Assembly (NCBI GenBank): GCA_905214525.1
Contig: CAJMMN010000009.1
Location: 1-64,000 of the forward strand
Direction of reading: 5' to 3'
DNA: 64,000 nt
Source: an uncultured bacterium
GTDB lineage: Bacteria; Actinomycetota; Coriobacteriia; Coriobacteriales; Coriobacteriaceae
Shown here piece by piece: positions 58,644 through 64,000 of the stretch (its first letter is position 1; the number at the start of each line of letters is the position of its first letter). The translations under genes were made by a program, and so were the position numbers. Below the pieces are notes generated by a model. It ran no database searches and had not been told where the DNA came from. It was given only the letters and a program-made list of their open reading frames with translations.

Positions 58644-58841
58644 ATAAAGGATAAGAGAACAGAGCCGCTCCTTGAGAAGCTCAAGGAACAGGGATGGCGC
58701 ATCGAAGCCAAGAAGAAAGGCTGGATGTGCTACCCACCCGACAAGTCGAAGCCGGGCGTTCCCATACACAAGACACCTTCGGATGCCAGATGGTATGAGA
58801 ATTGCTTGAAATACCTGAGACGCGGCGGGTTCCAAGAGTGA
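58644..58841 (+). CDS. HicA-like toxin, non-canonical or lost start
   Basis: The frame codes for EPLLEKLKEQGWRIEAKKKGWMCYPPDKSKPGVPIHKTPSDARWYENCLKYLRRGGFQE in pieces that match actinobacterial HicA-type mRNA interferases (QGW.ve..KKG...yPPD......i..TPSD.R....l..LRR.GF). No in-frame ATG, GTG or TTG occurs before the conserved part. ATA 58644 stands where a start belongs, with GAAGGA nine bases upstream. So either an AUA start or a start-loss pseudogene. The stop is TGA 58839-58841. Confidence 0.5.
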   Translation: MKDKRTEPLLEKLKEQGWRIEAKKKGWMCYPPDKSKPGVPIHKTPSDARWYENCLKYLRRGGFQE

Positions 58842-58847
58842 GCGGTC

Positions 58848-58982
58848 GCTAATCTTGCGGAGACGAAGTTTCCTAGGCTTGTCACCGCAAGATTAGCACA
58901 CCCTCTGTTCCCCCATCAACCTTCGACCGCTAGGGCGGCTGGATGGCGTGCGCCGGGAGATGCCTCCATGGGCGCACGCCAT
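58848..58982 (+). other. Two strong hairpins between toxin-like and antitoxin-like genes
   Basis: GCTAATCTTGCGG (58848-58860) with CCGCAAGATTAGC (58885-58897), perfect 13-base arms. ATGGCGTGCGCC (58943-58954) with GGCGCACGCCAT (58971-58982), perfect 12-base arms. The second ends 23 bases before the antitoxin ATG. Confidence 0.7.
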
Positions 58983-59005
58983 GCAATGCATCGGATAGGT
59001 GAAAC

Positions 59006-59491
59006 ATGACGAGAGCACGAGAATGGCAGGTTTCCCTTGACTTCAAGGCGAGACTCGACGAGGACGCGGCGTTCGACCTCATGGAAGCCCTCGGAAGATA
59101 CGGGGCCTCGGTGGCGGTCGACCCCGGGCACACGGGCGGCGGACTGACCCTCGCCGTCGACGCCCCGGACGGGGAGACGGCGCTGGATAAGGCCCTTACG
59201 CTCCTTGAGAAGAACATGCCCGGCGCGACGGTGACCGGACTCGAGGCGCGGGAGTGGGCCGACGCCGTGGCGCGGAACCGCGAACCCCTATACCCGCCGG
59301 TGGTGGGCTACGCCGAGATCGCGCGCATGACCGGCGTCACCAGACAGAGGGCGTACGCGTTTCCCAGGATCGAATCCTTTCCCAAGCCGGTGATAGAGAC
59401 CTCACAGGGCCCCCTCTATTCCGAGGACGCGGTTCGCGCATGGGCGCAGACCCGCGAGCTCAGACCCGGACGTCCGAAAGCGATGGAATAG
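59006..59491 (+). CDS. Antitoxin-like protein with C-terminal HTH
   Basis: 161 residues from ATG 59006. N-terminal EWQVSLDFKARLDEDAAFDLMEALGRYGASVAVD looks like a ferredoxin-type toxin-binding domain, and PVVGYAEIARMTGVTRQRAYAFPRIESFPKPVIETSQGPLY is a MerR/AlpA-like winged helix. This is a common actinobacterial partner of HicA-like toxins. It would repress the operon through the 58570-58589 repeat. A terminator follows. Confidence 0.65.
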   Translation: MTRAREWQVSLDFKARLDEDAAFDLMEALGRYGASVAVDPGHTGGGLTLAVDAPDGETALDKALTLLEKNMPGATVTGLEAREWADAVARNREPLYPPVVGYAEIARMTGVTRQRAYAFPRIESFPKPVIETSQGPLYSEDAVRAWAQTRELRPGRPKAME

Positions 59492-59506
59492 GAAACGATG
59501 CGAGAG

Positions 59507-59540
59507 CCCCGCGGCCGCACGGCGCGGGGTTTATTTTTAC
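59507..59540 (+). terminator. Intrinsic terminator
   Basis: CCCCGCG (59507-59513) and CGCGGGG (59523-59529), then TTTATTTTT. Confidence 0.85.
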
Positions 59541-59591
59541 AAGGAGGAAGCGGCCGTTCCCCGATGGATTCGTCGGGAAGGGAATCGGCCG

Positions 59592-60008
59592 TCACCAGGT
59601 CCGGTCGGGTTGTATCACGGGCGGTGCGCTCCGGTCCCTGAGCCGGAATGATTGGGTCATTCGCGCATGGGCTCCCTCGAGCATCACGGTCCAGGTCGTC
59701 GGGGACACGGTCCTGAGCCCGATGCCGTTCTGGAACGCCAGGATGAGGTCGTTGCGGACCGGTGTCTGGCCCTTGTTCCGGTTCTCCACGGTGTAGCGCA
59801 CCTCGAGCAGGTCCTTGCAGGTGGCGTATTCCACGTCCGTCAGGAGCAGCCCGTCATGTTCCCCGTATTCCAATGGATAGGATATGAATTCCTTGCCCCG
59901 TGGTACGTGCCATTCCCTCCATTCCGCGTGTTCTTCCAAGAGCAACCCCACATATCCGACGGCCAAAGCGGTCAGTACAATCAACACGGCGATGACAACA
60001 AAGCTCAT
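59592..60008 (-). CDS. Single-pass membrane or exported protein
   Basis: 138 residues from ATG 60008. One N-terminal hydrophobic helix (about 3-24), then a beta-rich extracytoplasmic domain (VEYATCKDLLEVRYTVENRNKGQTPVRNDLILAFQNGIGLRTVSPTTWTVML). A region of this kind could be a surface or lipobox-free exported domain. Unknown family. Confidence 0.5.
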   Translation of the reverse strand: MSFVVIAVLIVLTALAVGYVGLLLEEHAEWREWHVPRGKEFISYPLEYGEHDGLLLTDVEYATCKDLLEVRYTVENRNKGQTPVRNDLILAFQNGIGLRTVSPTTWTVMLEGAHARMTQSFRLRDRSAPPVIQPDRTW

Positions 60009-60031
60009 TTTCCCCTCCCGCAGAAGAAGGC

Positions 60032-60157
60032 ATGACGAATATGGACGAATCTAAAAGCGGACGAGCATTGAATTCCGCGGAAAAGGCCGAGGCGGATGCC
60101 CTGACCAACAAGCAGTGGCTCGATACCATCGGCGGCCCGACGGGAAGCCGCCGATGA
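60032..60157 (+). CDS. Possible 41-aa small protein
   Basis: ATG 60032 follows AGAAGAAGG. Amino-acid composition (SAEKAEADALTNKQWLDTIGG) looks like a real helical peptide, and the frame is short but clean. It lies between an exported protein gene and the GNAT gene. Evidence is the ribosome site and composition only. Confidence 0.35.
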   Translation: MTNMDESKSGRALNSAEKAEADALTNKQWLDTIGGPTGSRR

Positions 60158-60227
60158 TTGTCCGATTCCGATGACCGTCGGCATTGTTTTATTGCCGATA
60201 TCGGGCCGATGGCGGATAATCGGGATC

Positions 60228-61043
60228 ATGAAGGATGGAATCAATCAATGCGGGGGTTCCGGCATCGAGTCCGTTGATCATTTCGACGGTGTCGGAATCG
60301 TCAGGATCAGACCAGTGGTCAATAAGGTGGAGATAAAGAGGGCCAAGCGTCTGATTGTCGAACAGATCCCTCATCTTGCCGATATAGAATTCCCAAAGCG
60401 GCCGGTCGAGGATGACGGCACGTTGAGGCCTCTTTTTATAGGGGCGTTCTCCAAGGACGGCCTCATAGGCGCCGCCTTCGTCACGCCAGGAATACAGGCA
60501 GCCCAGTCGTTCCTCGGGTATTTCTCCGCGTCGGCCGGAGCGTATCAGTGCGCGGAGCTTGTCAGGCGTACGGTCGCCGAAGTCGAGGGGATCGCAGTCG
60601 TCGACGAGTACAGGCGCAGGGGCGTCGCACTCGCCCTGAAAAGGTACATCGATGCCTGGGCCGCCGATCACGGCGCTTGTCTCGTATTGTCCGTGCCCAC
60701 GAATGAGGCAGCGCGTGGCCTCAACGAGAAGTCCGGCCACCGCGTCCTGGAGCCCGATGTCCTTCTCATGCTTCAGGTCGTATATGCCGACGGCGGTCCC
60801 TGCTCCCTTCCCTTTGCTTTGGAACGTGGGCAGGAGGCAGGATACAGTTGCTGGGCATTCCTTCCAATCGCCAAACCTGGCGGGATGTCCGTCAGGGCGG
60901 GACAATGTCCTTCCGTCGCTTCCTCTCCTGGAGTATCCGGTGAGGAATACTTCGCCGTCAAGTGGGAGACCCGCGACGGTGACGGGAATTGGATCGCCAC
61001 GACCAGCCGTTTGAGGGGCGTACGCGCCGACGTCATGGACTGA
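60228..61043 (+). CDS. GNAT-family acetyltransferase
   Basis: 271 residues from ATG 60228 (weak GGGATC upstream). VEGIAVVDEYRRRGVALALKRYIDAWAADHGACLVLSVPTNEAARGLNEKSGH holds motif A (RRRGVA, acetyl-CoA binding) and the NEaA-LnEKsG end of motif B. N-terminal part is strand-rich with ...FIGAFSKDGLIGAAFV. The - strand frame across this region is a shadow. Not clearly in a toxin-antitoxin pair; substrate unknown. Confidence 0.7.
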   Translation: MKDGINQCGGSGIESVDHFDGVGIVRIRPVVNKVEIKRAKRLIVEQIPHLADIEFPKRPVEDDGTLRPLFIGAFSKDGLIGAAFVTPGIQAAQSFLGYFSASAGAYQCAELVRRTVAEVEGIAVVDEYRRRGVALALKRYIDAWAADHGACLVLSVPTNEAARGLNEKSGHRVLEPDVLLMLQVVYADGGPCSLPFALERGQEAGYSCWAFLPIAKPGGMSVRAGQCPSVASSPGVSGEEYFAVKWETRDGDGNWIATTSRLRGVRADVMD

Positions 61044-61189
61044 TGCCATTCCATCAGGCCCCATGCCTGGCGCTTCGGCGTTCTCGTCTTCCTGATGATT
61101 CATTCCTCGTCCTTCCCCTGGCGAATGGCCATGCATGGACTCATGGATTGGGCACGAGTCCGCGTGTTCGGGTGTCTTGGTTGAGCCCG

Positions 61190-62584
61190 TCATGTTGCCT
61201 GCTCCAGTTGCCAGTTGCCGGCGAAGCAGCTGCCGCCGTGCGAGGCGCGGTAGTCGTGGAGTTCCCTCGATCGTTCGGCGTGCAGACGGGCTTGTTCGGC
61301 CCGGGTTTTGCGGCCGGCCCGGAGCGCGAGCTCGATGTAGCGTGAGGCCTGGCCGGGGTCCGGGTCGGGGTCGAGGCGCAGCCTGTCGGCGAGGGCGCGG
61401 ATGGCTGTCGGCCCGTCGACGTCGTCGCCGATGCGGTCGGCGAGCATGCGGCGCGCCCGGGTCTCGTAGGATTCCGGCTCCGCCGGCCGGCTCTCCCCCG
61501 TGTCGCTTCCGGCGGGTTGGCTGGCGTCGGCATGCTCCCGGCGTCGGCGTTCGAGGGTTCGCTGGTCGCAGGTCAGGTCGTCGCGCAGTTCGTCGAACAG
61601 GCGGGCGAAGCGGCGTCCCGTGTCGACGCGTTTGGCTTGGAACCCGTTGTCGAGCGCGTGGTCGAGGACCTGTTCCATGAGCCCGCTCGTGTCGGGTTCG
61701 CCGGCGGCGTCGAGCCGTTCGACGAGCCTGGTCACGGCGTCGAGGTCGCGTGGGCCGGCTGGCCGCGGGGTCAGGCCCATGGCGGCGCGGCGGCCTTGGA
61801 GCCGTTCGACGAGCCGTTCGGCACGGGTTCGGGCGTCGATCCCGGCCGCGGGTTCGGGTTCGGCGTCCTGCCAGCGTTCGGGTCCGGCGTCCGCCGTGGC
61901 GTCCGGCACGCCGATCCCGTCCGATGCGTCGATGATGGCGTCCGGCTGCTCTTCCCCGTCGCGGCTCTCCCCGTCGCGGGGAGATGCCTCCGTAGGAGGC
62001 AGAAGGGTTATTTGTTTGGTATTTGTTCTTTCTATAGGGGTGTCACTGGCGCCACCTCTGGAGGTGTCACTGGTGACACCCCTGGCCTGGCCGTCATCGT
62101 CCAGGGGTGTCATTTTGACACCTCTGGGTTTTGGCTTGTTTCCGCCGTTTTCCAGGGGTGTCATTTTGACACCCCTGAGACCGGTGCCTTTTGCTCCGTC
62201 CGTCGCGTCGCCGTTTTCGAGCCGTTCGGCGCGTTCCGCCCTGGCCTGTCGTCCGGGTTTCTCGGACACGTGCTCGAGGGTCACGTTCATGCAGCATTCC
62301 CAGACGACGGACCGGTACGGGTCGGGCACGTAGTTGCCGTGCTCGTCCCATTGGGCGAGCTTCTGGTTGCCCCGGCGGATGCATCCCGTCTCCTCGAGCG
62401 CCTTCAAGGCACGTTTGACGCTTGATTCGCTCGTGTGCGCCTCGAGCATCAGGGTGTCCACGGTGGGCCATGCGCTGCGTCCGTCGGGCTGGCAGCGGTC
62501 GGCCAGGGCGATGAGCACGAGTCTGGCCGTGGCCGTGGGTGCGGGCGCCTCCCTGAGCGCCCATGACGTGCATTGCCAGCTCAT
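61190..62584 (-). CDS. Winged-helix replication initiator with internal origin
   Basis: 464 residues from ATG 62584. Winged helix at about 19-72 (ATARLVLIALADRCQPDGRSAWPTVDTLMLEAHTSESSVKRALKALEETGCIRRG) matches the HTH of phage and plasmid initiators. A central region with repeated RGVKMTP and RGVTSDT/GASDTP motifs (about 134-185) is encoded by palindromic DNA repeats. A C-terminal Arg-rich helical part (about 260-440) probably recruits the helicase. The repeats inside the gene make it a lambda O-like initiator. Coupled to an upstream 52-residue gene. Confidence 0.75.
   Translation of the reverse strand: MSWQCTSWALREAPAPTATARLVLIALADRCQPDGRSAWPTVDTLMLEAHTSESSVKRALKALEETGCIRRGNQKLAQWDEHGNYVPDPYRSVVWECCMNVTLEHVSEKPGRQARAERAERLENGDATDGAKGTGLRGVKMTPLENGGNKPKPRGVKMTPLDDDGQARGVTSDTSRGGASDTPIERTNTKQITLLPPTEASPRDGESRDGEEQPDAIIDASDGIGVPDATADAGPERWQDAEPEPAAGIDARTRAERLVERLQGRRAAMGLTPRPAGPRDLDAVTRLVERLDAAGEPDTSGLMEQVLDHALDNGFQAKRVDTGRRFARLFDELRDDLTCDQRTLERRRREHADASQPAGSDTGESRPAEPESYETRARRMLADRIGDDVDGPTAIRALADRLRLDPDPDPGQASRYIELALRAGRKTRAEQARLHAERSRELHDYRASHGGSCFAGNWQLEQAT
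61997..62175. other. Candidate replication origin: four iterons and AT-rich tract
   Basis: Iterons at 62037-62057, 62061-62083, 62104-62124 and 62155-62175. The best has arms GGGGTGTCA and TGACACCCC around TTT (62155-62175); the third differs by one base in the right arm; the first is degenerate on its right. They lie inside the initiator gene. The adjoining 61997-62036 is AT-rich (TTATTTGTTTGGTATTTG), a possible unwinding element. Confidence 0.7.
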
Positions 62585-62739
62585 GGTCTTGCCCCTTTCG
62601 TTTCGCGTTCCTTCTTGTGTTCCTGCATGAGCCTGTCGAACGCCTTGCTGGTGGGTTCCAGGCTTCCGTACCGGGCTCCCGCCGATGTGGAGGAGCGGCC
62701 CGCGGGTTCCTTCCCGTCTTTGTGTCCGTCATCGCGCAT
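62581..62739 (-). CDS. Small hypothetical protein
   Basis: 52 residues from ATG 62739; the stop overlaps the initiator ATG (ATGA). MRDDGHKDGKEPAGRSSTS, then KAFDRLMQEHKKERETKG, helical and charged. It is translationally coupled on both sides, which supports a real gene. Confidence 0.6.
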   Translation of the reverse strand: MRDDGHKDGKEPAGRSSTSAGARYGSLEPTSKAFDRLMQEHKKERETKGARP

Positions 62740-62947
62740 CGCCGGACAGCTCCTTCCCCATGTCGGCGTCGAGGGCGGTTTCGAGGGCGCGGCACAGATC
62801 CAATGCCTGGTCGAACCCGTCGAGCCATGCGCCTACCCAGTCCTGGGCGTCCCCGCCCCCGGCCGGCGTCATGTCGATGGTCTTGAGGCGTTCCACGGCC
62901 ATGGCCTGCCGGTCGATCCTGCCGTGTCCGTCGATGATGATCCGCAT
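62729..62947 (-). CDS. Small hypothetical protein
   Basis: 72 residues from ATG 62947 (AAAGGAACGG upstream). MRIIIDGHGRIDRQAMAVERLKTIDM then an acidic helical end. Overlaps the next gene by 11 bases. No family recognised; part of the replication operon. Confidence 0.55.
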   Translation of the reverse strand: MRIIIDGHGRIDRQAMAVERLKTIDMTPAGGGDAQDWVGAWLDGFDQALDLCRALETALDADMGKELSGDAR

Positions 62948-62972
62948 CGTCTTCCGTTCCTTTCCTGTCGCC

Positions 62973-63443
62973 TCATCGGGCGAGCTCTTGCACCGTCATG
63001 CCCAATGTCGTCCGGGTCGGGTCATGGCGTTTCCGCACCCTGTCGCACAGGGAGGGCGAGGGCATGCGCGCGAACATGCCGGGGTCCATGGCGCGGATCT
63101 CCCGTTCGTGGGAGACGAGCGCGTCGATGACGTCCTGCACGCGTGCGCGCAGCAGATCATGCCATCTGCCGGGCCATGTCTCGCACATCGCGGCGGAGCA
63201 CACCATGGCCTCGTCGCCCGCGGCCTTGATGTACCGGGTGTGCGCGGGCAGGGCGAGGATCTCCTGGATCCATTGCCAGTCGTCGCCGCGGGCGGCGTCG
63301 ATCTCGCCGGAGAGCATCCTCCATGCGTCGAACGTCGCGTCGAGCATGATCGACGCCTGTTCCCATGTCATGGGGATCGCGGGGATCTGCAGGGTGACGG
63401 CGTCGGGTTCGGCCCCTGCCGGGGCCGTCATCATCGTGATCAT
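62973..63443 (-). CDS. Hypothetical protein
   Basis: 156 residues from ATG 63443 with AAAGGAACG upstream. Helical, Trp/Met-rich (PMTWEQASIMLDATFDAWRMLSGEI, QWIQEILALPAHTRYIKAAGDEAM). No known motif. Coupled to the upstream gene by an ATGA-type overlap. Confidence 0.5.
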   Translation of the reverse strand: MITMMTAPAGAEPDAVTLQIPAIPMTWEQASIMLDATFDAWRMLSGEIDAARGDDWQWIQEILALPAHTRYIKAAGDEAMVCSAAMCETWPGRWHDLLRARVQDVIDALVSHEREIRAMDPGMFARMPSPSLCDRVRKRHDPTRTTLGMTVQELAR

Positions 63444-64000
63444 GGTCGTTCCTTTCGTTCCTCTATGGTTCGCGGGCCTCGTCGTCCGGCTTCCCGTTGT
63501 CCTTTCGTTTGTTCTTTCACTCGTCCATCGCCGGTTTTCGGCCGATTACGGGCGCCTGTGCCGGCGCATGCCCTGAGGTAGAGGTAGCGGTCCAGTCTCG
63601 GGGTGGTCCCGTTGTGGTGGGCTTCGAGCCAGTGGCGGATCTCCCTGAGCAGGGGACGGGCGCGGTTCGAGGTCATGCATCGGGTCAGGATCCGTTTCCA
63701 TGCGGCGAGTCCCCATTCGGCCTGGACCGCGAGGGCGAGGGCCTCCATGTCCGTCTTGTATCCGGCGCTGACCGGCAATGGGGCGTCCGCCGTGTCGCCG
63801 TCCCATTGCCGGTAGCTTTCCCGGTCGCCCGCGGCGGGCGATCCGGGGCTCTCGCCGTCGCCGTCGCGTCCCTCGAAGATGTCGGATGCGTCGCAGATCA
63901 CGTCGGAGTCGGCGAGGGTCTGCTCGTGCCGGCGCCACCGTTCCCACGCCGTGCGGTCGTCCGGGTCCGTGGGCGGTTTCAGCCTTCCCGCGCGCCGTTC
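63440..64000 (-). CDS. Hypothetical protein, 5' end outside the window
   Basis: The frame stays open to the right edge, so GTG 63901 is probably not the start. The visible part (about 187 residues) has an acidic N-terminal half, then AWKRILTRCMTSNRARPLLREIRHWLEAHHNGTTPRLDRYLYLRACAG, helical, and a basic end. It begins the replication operon as far as visible. Function unknown. Confidence 0.5.
   Translation of the reverse strand, partial: ERRAGRLKPPTDPDDRTAWERWRRHEQTLADSDVICDASDIFEGRDGDGESPGSPAAGDRESYRQWDGDTADAPLPVSAGYKTDMEALALAVQAEWGLAAWKRILTRCMTSNRARPLLREIRHWLEAHHNGTTPRLDRYLYLRACAGTGARNRPKTGDGRVKEQTKGQREAGRRGPRTIEERKERP

Noticed and set aside
60189..61193. 334-codon - strand frame
   Set aside because: The + strand frame encodes clear GNAT motifs; the other is its shadow.

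Overview
The window is about 64 kb of high-GC DNA (visibly above 60% G+C) from a Gram-positive actinobacterium, most likely a Bifidobacteriaceae member. The reasons are sortase-anchored pili and adhesins, actinobacterial types of conjugation proteins, AGGAGG-type ribosome sites and very GC-rich codons. I cannot fix the species. No rRNA, tRNA, CRISPR array, intact insertion sequence or integrase is visible.

Layout: 1-16.1 kb is a surface-structure locus on the + strand: the end of an isopeptide adhesin, a backbone pilin (LPQTG), a 2852-residue adhesin (LPFTG) with six ~270-residue modules and about nine InlB-type B repeats, a class C sortase overlapping it, and a coiled-coil CAP-domain wall protein (LASTG). 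At 16.2-20.8 kb lie a HigA-like regulator, three small unknown genes, a YefM-YoeB module and three membrane proteins. At 21.0-28.8 kb is a conjugation operon: small membrane protein, VirB4-like ATPase, VirD4/TraG coupling protein and four accessory proteins. At 29.5-36.8 kb the - strand carries a HipA-like kinase and a mobilisation operon ending in a MobF-type relaxase-helicase. Upstream of it, 37.2-37.7 kb is a non-coding array packed with GGTCC/GGACC palindromes, the best oriT candidate.

From 37.8 to 46.6 kb is a - strand run of small genes that looks like a leading region: antitoxin, RelE-type toxin pair, single-stranded DNA-binding protein, DUF3846-like and DUF4192-like proteins, and a class II glutamine amidotransferase coupled to a Cys-rich amidoligase. 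Three gaps in this run hold related 360-475 nt elements whose sequences differ while their helices are preserved. I read these as a structured RNA (or single-strand DNA) family that I do not recognise.

From 46.9 to 61.0 kb are defence, addiction and regulatory genes: a PBECR4-like protein, TacA-TacT, RecQ with a three-HTH regulator, a possible ADP-ribosyltransferase, a DivIVA-like protein, AbiEi-AbiEii and a HicA-like pair. From 61.2 kb to the edge is a replication operon whose winged-helix initiator contains four palindromic iterons and an AT-rich tract inside its own gene, like the lambda O/ori arrangement.

Together, from about 16 or 21 kb onward this looks like a conjugative element (ICE or plasmid) with its own origin, transfer machinery and many toxin-antitoxin modules. 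Whether the pilus locus belongs to the element or to the host chromosome cannot be decided here.
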